Below, piece by piece: positions 7,808 to 16,680 of a stretch of 58,955 nt of DNA. Each line of letters begins with the position of its first letter. The first letter of the stretch is position 1. The notes beneath the pieces were generated by a model. The model was not told the origin of the DNA, did not search any database, and worked only from the letters and a program-made list of their open reading frames with translations. The stretch spans positions 1 to 58,955 of the IMG/VR virus record IMGVR_UViG_3300043776_000546; one strand, written 5' to 3'. The position numbers and the translations under genes are program-made. This stretch comes from a virus.

Positions 7808-10482
7808 GGCTCGCCCTCCACTGGTGCCTTGAATACCAGGTCTTGGACATAGCGTTCATGTGCATGTCCCTCGACGACACGGTGCCGGTTGGGCATTTCA
7901 CGTCGCACCTTGATCTTGGACCACAGGTGTTTTTCACCCATCTCCAGGGACTTTTGGAAGCCGTCGTAGAATTCGCCGAATCGCAGGCTTTGAGCGCCCC
8001 GCTTTACCTGGCAGTATTCGAGAACGAACTTCTGCAATGCGGTCAGGTTCATTTCTTCCGTGGCGGCCTTGCTGGGAGTGGCCACCACCGGCAGCCGTAG
8101 CCGGGTGGTAGGCGGCGGAAGCTGCATGTTCATCAGCGTGTACATGAAGTGCGGGCCTTCCTCCTTCAACTTGATTTTCATAAGCGGCTTGGGGACTTCG
8201 GTGTCCGGTATCAGGTCGCTGACTTCAATCACCGTGATGCGCGTGTCGCCGGGAATCACGGGGCACGCCCCTTGCTTGTTGGAGGTCTGAATCCAGTGCG
8301 TGGTGTTGGGCACGCTGTAGACATCCCGCCGCATCTGGCGGATGGACAACGTGGTGGCGGTGACAAACTCCTTGATCCGGGCATGTGCGCCGGGCGTGAG
8401 GGAGACATCCTTCTCTTCCACGGCGCAGATGATGGCCCCCACCAACTCCGCGTTGAATTCGTTGTTGCTGGTGAGGGACTTGTCTGCCTTGACCACGCCC
8501 TTGGTCACGAGAAGTTCCAGGGCTTCATGGAGGATGCTTTTCCCGGACAACTCGTTGCCCCACAGGAAGAGATAGGGAAGCGGCTCGAAGGGCTCGCGGA
8601 AGGCACAGGCCACCCACGCCCTCAAGTAGTCGCCCCCGGTCTTGATGTTGGCCTTTTGTGCCCAGGGAAGCTGCCGCAGGGCGGGCGTCAGTTCGACGCC
8701 GATGTGGTCGAAGATCATGTCCCAGTGCGGATGCACCGGCGTCTGATCGGGCTCCAAGGCGGCCGGCGGATAGAGGAATTGTGCGGCATCCAGGTTCCAT
8801 TGACGGCCGCCCGGGTACTCTTCGCGGAAGGGCAGGCTCACCAACCGCCAGCCCTTGCTAACGGCACCGCCCATGATGCACTCCGCGGCGTCCTTGGCGT
8901 TGCCGAGGTTTTGCAACACCATCTTGATGTTGGCCGCCGGCTGTCCGACCCATTCGCCGTCCTTGTGGATAACCCAGCCGACGAATTGCTTGGCTGAGGT
9001 CTCGATGGCACGAAGGAGGTTGTCGTACTCGGTCAGGCCGAGGTCATCGTTCTCCTTCTTGTCGTTGATGGTGGTCTCGAAGATGCGGACCCATTTGGTC
9101 TTCTTGGCGAGCCATCCGTCCGGTTCAGCTAGTTCCGCGTCCCCTTTCTTTCGGTCGATCTCCATGACCAGGCGGCCGTCCTTGTGTGCCTTGAGTTGCG
9201 TCCTGCGGCCCTCGAAAATAGGGGCGATTGTGATGTCGTCCTGGCCCAAGACCTTGGCGACCTGAACCGCCTCGTCGGGCGTCTTGAACGTGAAGCCAAC
9301 CTTGTCCGGGTCTTCCATGCCGCCGTGGGCCTTGGCAACGGTCGCCAGGTCCGGCAGCCGGTTGAAGTAACACGTCGTCCAACCCTGGCCGTCCTGGCTC
9401 CAGGTGTCGGCCTCGGCCACGCCGGGCGAGAAGCGGAAGACCCGCCAGCCGCCATTACTCAGGGGGAAGAGGAAGCAGTTGGGGTTGCCGGGGTTGCGGC
9501 CGGCGGAGTTGGTCTCGAAGAGACCGATCAGCCCCAATTCCTTGCCTTCACCCTCCATCAACTCTTCCAGGGCCTTTGTGTGTGTCTGCAACAGGTGGTG
9601 GTCGTCGATCCAGAGGGTCGTGTAGCCGGAGCGTTGCAGGGCCTCGATCTGCTTCTTGTGGCTGTCGTCCAGGGGGATGATTTTCCGGCTGGATGCCAGG
9701 GCCTCAAAGGGTTTCATGTCCTCGTCGGCGATCTCGTTGATGCGGACCTTGGAACGCTTGCGATTGACGACTTCAATGTTGTCCCGCCAGTTGGCCGGCA
9801 GGTCGGCTTCGCTGAGCAGCTTGGTGGCCGGCTTAATCAGCGTGAGGCCCTGGTTCTCGGGCGACATCTTGCGATGCCATATCCACATCACACCGCCGCA
9901 GCAGTCGATCTGTGAGGCGAAATCGAAGTTGCAGTCGCGGGACATCATGCCCAGGACGCACCGGGCCAGCGCGGCGTGGACTGTATGGTTCTCACATGGG
10001 ATGCCGGCATCGTCGCACCGTACATATAGATGTATGCCGCCGCCGCCCGTGCTCTTGCGCACCTCAACGTAGGGAAGCTGCATTGCCGCCTGCTTGACGT
10101 TTTCCAAGTCAGCAGCCGTAAGGCCCACGCCTACGGCGTGGTTGGTCAAGGCGTCGAAGTCAAAGCCGAACCAGCAGGAGCGCAGCGCCTGCCAGTCCCA
10201 GCCCGTGCAGCCGATCCCCTCGGCGTGCTCGGCGATCGAGAAAGAGAGGTTGTAGTCCCGCCATGACGGCTCCGAGTTGGCGTCCTTGGGGATACGGATG
10301 GAATGCCAAGAGTCGATGCCGTTGGAGTAGGTGGACCGTTTCCCGGCCATCGGCTCCCCGTCGTCGGCCGCCACATTGACCTGCGTTTCTTTCGCAACGG
10401 ACCACTGCGCGATCAGGTCGGCATTAGCCGGCGTCTTACGGGCTTGCAGGAAGGCTCCAATGGCTTCGCTGACTCGGACCAT
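7801..10482 (-). CDS. Primase-polymerase / SF3 (D5-like) helicase
   Basis: 893 residues joining an N-terminal archaeo-eukaryotic-type primase and a C-terminal superfamily 3 helicase. Primase motif I is WFGFDFDA (Asp at about 108-110) and motif II is KSTGGGGIHLYV (His151). The helicase has Walker A GNELSGKS (about 642-649), an acidic Walker B-like strand (AIICAVEEKDV) and a motif C-like WIQTSN. SF3 helicases of the D5 class act as hexamers at viral and plasmid origins, so this is the likely replication initiator. It is transcribed divergently from a ParB-like gene across a palindromic region that may be the origin or an operator. Confidence 0.88.
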   Translation of the reverse strand: MVRVSEAIGAFLQARKTPANADLIAQWSVAKETQVNVAADDGEPMAGKRSTYSNGIDSWHSIRIPKDANSEPSWRDYNLSFSIAEHAEGIGCTGWDWQALRSCWFGFDFDALTNHAVGVGLTAADLENVKQAAMQLPYVEVRKSTGGGGIHLYVRCDDAGIPCENHTVHAALARCVLGMMSRDCNFDFASQIDCCGGVMWIWHRKMSPENQGLTLIKPATKLLSEADLPANWRDNIEVVNRKRSKVRINEIADEDMKPFEALASSRKIIPLDDSHKKQIEALQRSGYTTLWIDDHHLLQTHTKALEELMEGEGKELGLIGLFETNSAGRNPGNPNCFLFPLSNGGWRVFRFSPGVAEADTWSQDGQGWTTCYFNRLPDLATVAKAHGGMEDPDKVGFTFKTPDEAVQVAKVLGQDDITIAPIFEGRRTQLKAHKDGRLVMEIDRKKGDAELAEPDGWLAKKTKWVRIFETTINDKKENDDLGLTEYDNLLRAIETSAKQFVGWVIHKDGEWVGQPAANIKMVLQNLGNAKDAAECIMGGAVSKGWRLVSLPFREEYPGGRQWNLDAAQFLYPPAALEPDQTPVHPHWDMIFDHIGVELTPALRQLPWAQKANIKTGGDYLRAWVACAFREPFEPLPYLFLWGNELSGKSILHEALELLVTKGVVKADKSLTSNNEFNAELVGAIICAVEEKDVSLTPGAHARIKEFVTATTLSIRQMRRDVYSVPNTTHWIQTSNKQGACPVIPGDTRITVIEVSDLIPDTEVPKPLMKIKLKEEGPHFMYTLMNMQLPPPTTRLRLPVVATPSKAATEEMNLTALQKFVLEYCQVKRGAQSLRFGEFYDGFQKSLEMGEKHLWSKIKVRREMPNRHRVVEGHAHERYVQDLVFKAPVEGEPC

Positions 10483-10543
10483 GAATCGCTCCGTTTGATG
10501 CGTTTACACGCAGTTCGGCCGTGCAGTGCAACTGTCTCCGATA

Positions 10544-10620
10544 CCTTTACCAGAGGGCAGAAATCGGAGACTTTCCACGTTCTTTGTGGAAATAGGATCG
10601 TTTCTGCCCTCTGGTAAGGG
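10544..10620. repeat. Large nested palindrome between primase and ParB-like genes
   Basis: Outer arms of 20 bases with one mismatch lie at 10544-10563 and 10601-10620; the core taccagagggcagaaa and its complement match exactly. Inside is a second inverted repeat, tttccac (10572-10578) and gtggaaa (10586-10592). It fills the divergent intergenic region 10483-10621. It could be an operator for the ParB-like protein, a replication origin or overlapping divergent promoter control. Confidence 0.75.
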
Positions 10621-10621
10621 T

Positions 10622-11512
10622 GTGAACGATGAACTCCGGTGGATAGCGACAGATCAGCTTGTTGACCCGCCCGTGGTTCTCCGCTTGGTGAATCGCGGGT
10701 CGCTCGCCTACGTGGAACTGCGGGACTCGATTGCCGACCGTGGCATCCTGAACCCGATCCTGGTTCGGCCGTCCGCCCGCTTTCCCGGGAAGTACGACGT
10801 GGCGGATGGCCTTTACCGCGTCACGGGCTCCCGTGAAGTCGGCCTGCCGACGATGCCGTGCCTGGTGAAGGACTTGACGGACGACGACCTGCTGGCGATC
10901 CAGATTCAGGCGAACGCCCTGCGGCCAGAAACGACGCCGATCGAGTATGCCCGTCAGATCAAGCGGATCATGGAGGCCCGTCCCGAGGCCACCTTGGCGG
11001 AGATCAGCACCCGCATCCTCCACAAGAGCCCCGGCTGGGTCAGCGAGACCTTGGGGCTGCTGGCCTTGAGGAAGGAGTATCAGACGGCGGTGGATCGCGG
11101 CGAGATGCCGTTGGGGTCCGCCTATGAGTTGGCACGGGTGCCCTACAAACACCAGGCGCAGTTCTTCGACCTGGCGCGGACGATGCCGGTCGGCGAGTTC
11201 CGGGCCGCCGTCCAAGCGTTCCTGAAGCAGTTCCAAGAGGCCGTGCGGCAAGGAAAGCTGGACGCCTTCTTCACGGAAGACTTCACACCACAGCCCTACA
11301 TGCGGCCCCTGAAGGAGATCCAACCGGAGCATGAGCGGCCAACCGTCTCGGCCCTCGTCATGGCCGCCGAGAACTGCAAGACACTGCTGGACGCCTGGCG
11401 GGCGGCGCTGGCCTGGGTGATGCACCTGGATCGCGCGAGCGTTGAGAACCAACGCCAGGTTGTGATGAACCGCAACCGCAAGCGAAAGGAGCCTTCCGAC
11501 AAGCAAATCTGA
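10622..11512 (+). CDS. ParB/Spo0J-like nuclease or DNA-binding protein
   Basis: 296 residues. Residues 1-100 carry the ParB N-terminal pattern: VELRDSIADRGILNPILVRP, then DGLYRVTGSREVGL where ParB has GxRR, and IQANALRPETTPIEYARQI. The middle is helical with a predicted HTH (ATLAEISTRILHKSPGWVSE). I chose GTG at 10622 because upstream codons lie inside the palindrome and the next usable starts would delete the domain; a GTG at 10586 is possible. It heads the rightward block and may bind the palindrome immediately upstream. A second ParB-like gene is at 23286. Confidence 0.75.
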   Translation: MNDELRWIATDQLVDPPVVLRLVNRGSLAYVELRDSIADRGILNPILVRPSARFPGKYDVADGLYRVTGSREVGLPTMPCLVKDLTDDDLLAIQIQANALRPETTPIEYARQIKRIMEARPEATLAEISTRILHKSPGWVSETLGLLALRKEYQTAVDRGEMPLGSAYELARVPYKHQAQFFDLARTMPVGEFRAAVQAFLKQFQEAVRQGKLDAFFTEDFTPQPYMRPLKEIQPEHERPTVSALVMAAENCKTLLDAWRAALAWVMHLDRASVENQRQVVMNRNRKRKEPSDKQI

Positions 11513-11566
11513 TCCCCTGACTGTCTTGTTTCTCTGTTGCTATTCACCTGTTTCGAGGCCACATCA

Positions 11567-12325
11567 ATGTCAGCACATGAGCACACGAACACGGACACCT
11601 CTCTGGTCCCCGTGAACCTGGACCAACTCCCTTCCACGCAGATTGGCAGCGACGATCAGTTCGCCGATCTCGCCAAGAGCGCCGACTACATCGGCCGCCT
11701 GCAACTGTTCACCAAGGGCAAGGCGGTCAACCGGAACCTCGTGCGGCCGGGCAACTACGGCATTCCCGAGTCCGACGAGGAAGTGATCGACATGGGCGAC
11801 TGTATCGACATCATCCCGCTGGCCCGCCGGCCGAAGGCCATCGACATGACCGACAGCGAGGCGATCATCGTCAACTACGCCCCGGATTCGGCGGAGTTCA
11901 AGCGGATCGCCGAGCAGTCGTTGGAGAAGGAAAGCCACTGCATGTACGGCCCGTCGTTCCTCGTCTTCGAGAAGGGCACCTGCCGCTTCCTGGAGTTCTT
12001 CTGCGGCAACAAGTCGAGCCGCAGCGAGGCCAAGAAGCTCTACCCCTACCTGCCCCTGTCGCAGGCCGACATCGACGCCAAGGCGGCGAAAGGCGACGAC
12101 GTGGGCGACCTGACGCCACACGGTCCGCTGCCGCTCACGCTCAAGAGCCGGCTGGTGGAGAAGGGCACGTACTCGTGGCACGTCCCGGTCGTCGTGAAGT
12201 GCGGCACGGTGTTCCCGAAGCTGCCGCCGATGGACCGCATCGTGAAGGAGATCAACGCCTTCTTGACCGTGAAGGACAACGGAGTGGAACGCGCTGCCCC
12301 GGCACCGACCGGCCGCGCCCGCTAA
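11567..12325 (+). CDS. Hypothetical phage protein of early region
   Basis: 252 residues from the ATG at 11567, with gagg upstream. No known motif. The middle holds hydrophobic strands (DCIDIIPLARRPKAIDMTDS, SFLVFEKGTCRFLEFFCGNK) and a VPVVVKC segment near the C-terminus, giving the look of a compact beta-rich protein. The tail (ERAAPAPTGRAR) is disordered. Its place after the ParB-like gene and before a methyltransferase suggests a DNA-metabolism role, for example ssDNA binding, but nothing in the sequence shows this. Confidence 0.55.
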   Translation: MSAHEHTNTDTSLVPVNLDQLPSTQIGSDDQFADLAKSADYIGRLQLFTKGKAVNRNLVRPGNYGIPESDEEVIDMGDCIDIIPLARRPKAIDMTDSEAIIVNYAPDSAEFKRIAEQSLEKESHCMYGPSFLVFEKGTCRFLEFFCGNKSSRSEAKKLYPYLPLSQADIDAKAAKGDDVGDLTPHGPLPLTLKSRLVEKGTYSWHVPVVVKCGTVFPKLPPMDRIVKEINAFLTVKDNGVERAAPAPTGRAR

Positions 12326-12468
12326 CACACCCGCTGCACCGCTCCCGCAAGACGCCGGCCGACAGCGCATCGGCAACCAGCGCTCGGTGACGTGCATCAT
12401 GGGCGGGTATCTGTTCCCCGCCGGACCTGCCGCAAGGCCCCGGCGGGGTTGTTGAATCACCACCTCGT

Positions 12469-12495
12469 CTTGCGGTGGGAATCTCCCACCGCAAG
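12469..12495. promoter_or_regulatory. Perfect 12-bp hairpin in intergenic region
   Basis: Arms cttgcggtggga and tcccaccgcaag with a 3-base loop lie in the 194-base gap 12326-12519. No T-run follows. It may terminate or attenuate transcription or be a protein-binding palindrome. I see nothing else distinctive in the gap. Confidence 0.5.
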
Positions 12496-12519
12496 GCGAG
12501 CACTTCTTGCGTGGTCGCC

Positions 12520-13044
12520 ATGAATCCTGAATGCCTCTTGATAACGATGCCCGCCGTGGACTTCCGCACTTTCACTGGCGTCTGCCAGCAAGTGCTGGGG
12601 TACTCGCCGCTGCGCGCAGCAGACGCCTCACCACGCGAATTGTCCGAGGCCGAGAAGTTTCTGAGTTGCCTGGCGGCATTGCGGGACAAGAAGGCTCCGG
12701 CCGGGTTCGCGGCGAATCTCTTGTCACACGCAGCATTCAGCGTGTTCCTGGTCGCGGACGACCGTGATCTGCTCGACATCCTGGAACGCTGTTCCGGGAT
12801 GTCGTTTGTTACGGCGGACACGACGGTGCGTGGCGTGACGGCAGCGGTCGTGAGCGGCACCTTGGCTCAATGGCGTGATGCCGTGGCCGCGGGGTCTACG
12901 CGCACTGTGGAGCCGGCCGTTCGTTTCGGCTTCAACAAGCTCTACGGCATCTTCTGCGGCGCGGGCCTCGACGTGTGGAGTGATTACCGCACCCGCGAGG
13001 CCCCCGACAAGACTCTTCTCTTGGAATACAAGCCACAACGATGA
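12520..13044 (+). CDS. Hypothetical protein coupled to DNA methyltransferase
   Basis: 174 residues from the ATG at 12520; ATG 12547 is an alternative and neither has a strong ribosome binding site. Mostly helical with no recognised domain. Its stop overlaps the methyltransferase start (ATGA), so the two are co-translated and may act together. Confidence 0.5.
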   Translation: MNPECLLITMPAVDFRTFTGVCQQVLGYSPLRAADASPRELSEAEKFLSCLAALRDKKAPAGFAANLLSHAAFSVFLVADDRDLLDILERCSGMSFVTADTTVRGVTAAVVSGTLAQWRDAVAAGSTRTVEPAVRFGFNKLYGIFCGAGLDVWSDYRTREAPDKTLLLEYKPQR

Positions 13045-14234
13045 ATCCCTACTACCAGCGTGACAACATCACTCTCTACTGCGGCGACAACCGCGAGATC
13101 GTGCCGACGTTGCCCGAGGCGTCGATGGACTTCATTTGCACCGATCCGCCCTACGGGCTGGGCTTCATGGGCCATGAATGGGACCACGGTGTCCCTGGCC
13201 CACTGTTCTGGGAGAACTTCCTTCGGGTGTGCAAGCCGGGCGCGATGATGTTGGCTTTCGGCGGCACCCGCACGTATCACCGGCTCGTCTGCGCGATCGA
13301 AGACGCGGGGTGGGAGGTTCGTGACTGTCTCATGTGGCTCCAAGGCCAGGGCTTTCCCAAGGCCCCGGACGTGGGCCTGATGATCGACAAGGCGAAGGGA
13401 GCCAAGCGGGAGGTGGTCGGTACGAAGGTCGGCCAGCCTGGCTATTCGTTGGCCGATAACGGCCGCACGAACGAGGTCTACGGCGATCTCCATAACCCGG
13501 CGGCCGAGTGTGCGATCACGGCCCCGGCCACCGATCTGGCGAAGTTGTGGACCGGTTGGGCCAATTCGCTGAAGCCCGCCTGGGAGCCTATCACGCTGGC
13601 GATGAAGTGCCTGGACGGCACGCTGGCCCACAACGCCGAGCAGTGGGGCGTGGCCGGGCTGAACATCAATGCCAGCCGGATCGGGACGGACAGCACGATC
13701 CGCACCCATAGTCCGGCGTCCAATTCGGACGGCGGCTGGGTCAGTGTCAACCGGCCTCCTGTGGGCGGCTCCGAATGCGGGCGCTGGCCGGCAAACCTGC
13801 TCCTGGACGAAGGGGCGGCGGCCCTGCTGGACCGACAAACCGGCACGCTCAAGAGCGGCATGATGAAGGCCGGGCAGCAGCGCTCGGATGGCAAGGACGG
13901 CGGCTATCACCGCGGCTTTCCGCCTACGGCCACGGCTGCGGGCACCTACGGAGACTCGGGCGGGGCCAGCCGGTTCTTCTACACGGCGAAGGCCAACAAG
14001 AAGGAGCGCAACCCGCCGGGGATGAAGAATGACCACCCCACGGTCAAGCCCCTCGCGCTGATGGAATATCTCCTGACGCTGCTGTCTACGCCTACGGGCG
14101 GGATGGTGCTGGACCCGTTTGCCGGCAGCGGCTCGACGCTGCTCGCCGCCAAACGGCTCGGACGGCCCTGCATTGGCATCGAGCTAAGCGGGCACAACTG
14201 CGAAATCGCTGCTGCCCGGTTGGAAGCACTCTAA
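13041..14234 (+). CDS. Beta-class DNA (N6-adenine/N4-cytosine) methyltransferase
   Basis: 397 residues. Motif IV TDPPYGLGF (residues 34-42) precedes the target-recognition region, and motif I DPFAGSGST lies near the C-terminus, the order that defines the beta class. DPPY favours adenine-N6 methylation, although the class also holds N4-cytosine enzymes. The LDPFAGSGSTLLAAKRLG and CIGIEL strands form the SAM pocket. No cognate restriction endonuclease lies beside it, so an orphan, protective or regulatory methylase is likely. Its last codons overlap the first copy of the promoter-like motif. Confidence 0.9.
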   Translation: MNPYYQRDNITLYCGDNREIVPTLPEASMDFICTDPPYGLGFMGHEWDHGVPGPLFWENFLRVCKPGAMMLAFGGTRTYHRLVCAIEDAGWEVRDCLMWLQGQGFPKAPDVGLMIDKAKGAKREVVGTKVGQPGYSLADNGRTNEVYGDLHNPAAECAITAPATDLAKLWTGWANSLKPAWEPITLAMKCLDGTLAHNAEQWGVAGLNINASRIGTDSTIRTHSPASNSDGGWVSVNRPPVGGSECGRWPANLLLDEGAAALLDRQTGTLKSGMMKAGQQRSDGKDGGYHRGFPPTATAAGTYGDSGGASRFFYTAKANKKERNPPGMKNDHPTVKPLALMEYLLTLLSTPTGGMVLDPFAGSGSTLLAAKRLGRPCIGIELSGHNCEIAAARLEAL

Positions 14235-14265
14235 TTCCCAGCCGGAACGTTGATTTAACTAATAG
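14228..14265 (+). promoter_or_regulatory. Promoter-like motif, copy 1
   Basis: ACTCTAA, 14 bases, then GTTGATTTAACTAATAG. It begins inside the stop region of the methyltransferase gene and ends 36 bases before the helicase GTG. Four further copies with the same 14-base spacing lie at 30148, 43184, 51638 and 53814, all on this strand. Confidence 0.75.
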
Positions 14266-14301
14266 GCAGCGATTTTGTCCAAGTGACCAATAAGCCATGA
14301 A

Positions 14302-16269
14302 GTGCGTGTAAACGTGACAACAGGACTTGTCCAAACCAAACTGCGAACCACAACCTCCTCCGGGACGGCGATCCTGGTGTCGGCCACCTTGGAGTACAAG
14401 GACGGTCGGATCTTCTTCGTCAAGTCGCCCTACAGCCTGAAGGACGAGATCAAGGCCATGCGCGGCTCGCGCTGGCACGGCTACGAGGAGGAGAACCCCC
14501 GCAAGATTTGGTCCGTGGAAGACTGCCAGCGTAACCGCTTCCAGCTTTCCTTCCTCGTGGGCGAGGACGCCTACGCCTGGTTCGACCGGCCGCTCGTGCG
14601 GCACGAGTACACGCGGCCGTTGAAGGACCATCAGAAGGACTTGACCGACAACGGGCTGACGTACCACTACCACATCTTCGCAGCCGAAATGGGCACGGGC
14701 AAAACCCTGTCGGCCCAGGAAGTCATCGAGCGCTCCGGCGTCGATTGGTGGTTTTGGGTCGGTCCGAAGACCAGCCTGCCGAACATCAAGCGGGAGTTCC
14801 GCATCTGGAACTTCCCTTCCGACCGGTTCAACGTCGAGTTCTTCACCTACGAGGGTCTAAAGACTTGGGTTGACCTGTGGAAGCCGGGTCAGCCAATCCC
14901 GGCGGGGATGATTTGCGACGAATCGAGCCGCTGCAAGAACTCTGGCTCACAGCGCTCCGAAGCCTGCCAACGCCTTGCGGACATGATCCGCGAGCACTTC
15001 GGGTTGGAACACGGCTACGTGATCGAAATGAGCGGTACGCCGTCGCCGAAGTCGCCCGTCGATTGGTGGAGCCAGTGCGAGATTGCCTGGCCCGGCTTCC
15101 TCCGCGAAGGCAGTGCGAAGGCAATGGAAGAGCGGCTAGCTTTCATGGTCCAGCAGTCGCTTGAAGACAGGACGACGTTCAAGAAGCGCATCGGCTGGAA
15201 GGACGACGAGACGAAGTGCGCCGAGTGCGGCGAGACCCGTGAAGCGGGGCCCCACGAGTTGGACGGCATCACGGAGCCGGACGCCTACCATCCCTTCAAG
15301 CCGAGCAAGAACGAGGTTGCCTACCTGTACGAACGGCTCAAGGGGCTGGTCACGATCAAGCACAAGAAGGACTGCCTGCAACTGCCCGACAAGCGTTACC
15401 GCAAGATCATCTGCCGGCCGACCGCGAGTACCCTGCGCGTGGCCGAGGCCATCGTGCAATCGGCCCCCAATGCCATCACCGGCATGACACTCCTGCGCGA
15501 GTTGAGCGACGGCTTCCAGTACCGCGAAGAGCAGGACGGCATGACGCGCTGCACGCATTGCACGGATGGGACCGTGAACGACTGGTACGAGCCGGACAAC
15601 CCTGACCACCGGTATTCGCAAATTGAGTTGCTGGACCCGGAGGTTGTAGCCCGGCTCGTTCAGGAGACGGTGCCTTGCCCGGTCTGCGGCGGAGCGAAGG
15701 AAGTGCCCAAACTGGTCCGCACGGCCCGCGAGGTTCCGTGCCCAAAGGACGCCGCCCTGAAGATGCTGCTGGACGAGAACGAAGAGACCGGCCGTATTGT
15801 GGTCTTCGCCGGCTTTACGGGTTCGGTGGACCGGATAGCCCGGCTGTGCCACAAGGAAAAGTGGAACGTGGTCCGTTGCGACCAGGGCACGTTTCAAGTG
15901 CTCACGCACGACGGCGAGCCGGTCAGCGAAGAGCCACTGGACTACTGGGCCAACATGAATCACCCACGGGTGGCCTTTGACGCCAACCCGGAGTCCGGCG
16001 GCATGAGCCTGACGTTGGTGGAAGCACGCACTGCGGTCTACTGGTCCAACTCCTATAAACCGGAGTACCGCATCCAGAGCGAGGACCGGATTCACCGCAT
16101 CGGTATGGACCTGAACCTGGGTTGCCTGATTGTGGACCTGATCCACCTGCCCACGGATAACCGCGTGCTCGACGTGATCCGCGAGAACCGACGCCTGGAA
16201 CTGATGTCAATGGGTGAGTTGATGTCGGGCATCCAGTGGGAAACGGATGGCGCGGAAGGAACGATGTAG
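14302..16269 (+). CDS. SNF2-like SF2 helicase with Cys4 insertion
   Basis: 655 residues. An N-terminal HARP-like segment (GRIFFVKSPY ... RGSRWHG ... RKIWSV) precedes Walker A AAEMGTGKT (130-135), motif II ICDESS (Asp206, Glu207), motif III EMSGTPSPKSPVDWW, and C-terminal motif VI RIQSEDRIHRIGM. This is the layout of phage SNF2/SMARCAL1-like translocases, which remodel forks or anneal strands. Between the two RecA lobes lies a Cys4 insert (C407, C410, C439, C442), with a further CAEC at 296-299, likely zinc-binding. It starts at GTG 14302 without a clear ribosome binding site, just downstream of motif copy 1. Confidence 0.88.
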   Translation: MRVNVTTGLVQTKLRTTTSSGTAILVSATLEYKDGRIFFVKSPYSLKDEIKAMRGSRWHGYEEENPRKIWSVEDCQRNRFQLSFLVGEDAYAWFDRPLVRHEYTRPLKDHQKDLTDNGLTYHYHIFAAEMGTGKTLSAQEVIERSGVDWWFWVGPKTSLPNIKREFRIWNFPSDRFNVEFFTYEGLKTWVDLWKPGQPIPAGMICDESSRCKNSGSQRSEACQRLADMIREHFGLEHGYVIEMSGTPSPKSPVDWWSQCEIAWPGFLREGSAKAMEERLAFMVQQSLEDRTTFKKRIGWKDDETKCAECGETREAGPHELDGITEPDAYHPFKPSKNEVAYLYERLKGLVTIKHKKDCLQLPDKRYRKIICRPTASTLRVAEAIVQSAPNAITGMTLLRELSDGFQYREEQDGMTRCTHCTDGTVNDWYEPDNPDHRYSQIELLDPEVVARLVQETVPCPVCGGAKEVPKLVRTAREVPCPKDAALKMLLDENEETGRIVVFAGFTGSVDRIARLCHKEKWNVVRCDQGTFQVLTHDGEPVSEEPLDYWANMNHPRVAFDANPESGGMSLTLVEARTAVYWSNSYKPEYRIQSEDRIHRIGMDLNLGCLIVDLIHLPTDNRVLDVIRENRRLELMSMGELMSGIQWETDGAEGTM

Positions 16270-16286
16270 ATTGTGGAGGCCGTGCC

Positions 16287-16577
16287 GTGAATCGTTTCAC
16301 CTACCACATTCACCTGTCACAGGGAACCTGGGGTCGGCCACCGACGCCAAGCCGCGTGCGAGAGAGCGTGAGTACGTGCGGGAACAATGATGGCGGTCTC
16401 TGCCACCTCACGTTCTTTGAACCTGATGACGAAGAAACGCGGCTCGAATGCCGTGCGTGCTTCGAGGCGAAATGGTCCCATTCCGAGATCATACGGGACA
16501 AGTTGATTGAAACCCTGTCACTCCGGTTCCAGCCGGAATATGACAGCATGGTCGAGGTGGAGGTCATAGACGACTAG
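16287..16577 (+). CDS. Hypothetical protein with possible Cys cluster
   Basis: 96 residues from GTG 16287, preceded by tggagg. Cys at STCGNNDGGLC and LECRACF may form a metal site. The C-terminus is acidic (EYDSMVEVEVIDD). No family recognised. It follows the helicase by 17 bases. Confidence 0.55.
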   Translation: MNRFTYHIHLSQGTWGRPPTPSRVRESVSTCGNNDGGLCHLTFFEPDDEETRLECRACFEAKWSHSEIIRDKLIETLSLRFQPEYDSMVEVEVIDD

Positions 16578-16680
16578 CGGCTCGTCCCCGTGGGGGTTGT
16601 CCCGTGTGGCAAGACCCTGTGCCCATGTGGTATCAGTGCCGAGAACATTTCTTACCTTTTCACCTTTTGGAGTTGCACCG

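Noticed and set aside
10547-11506. Minus-strand ORF under the ParB-like gene
   Set aside because: Antisense of a recognisable ParB-like product; its protein is Gln/Arg/Leu-rich without a domain.
12984-14036. Minus-strand ORF under the beta-class methyltransferase
   Set aside because: Antisense of a methyltransferase with intact motifs; no domain in the shadow product.
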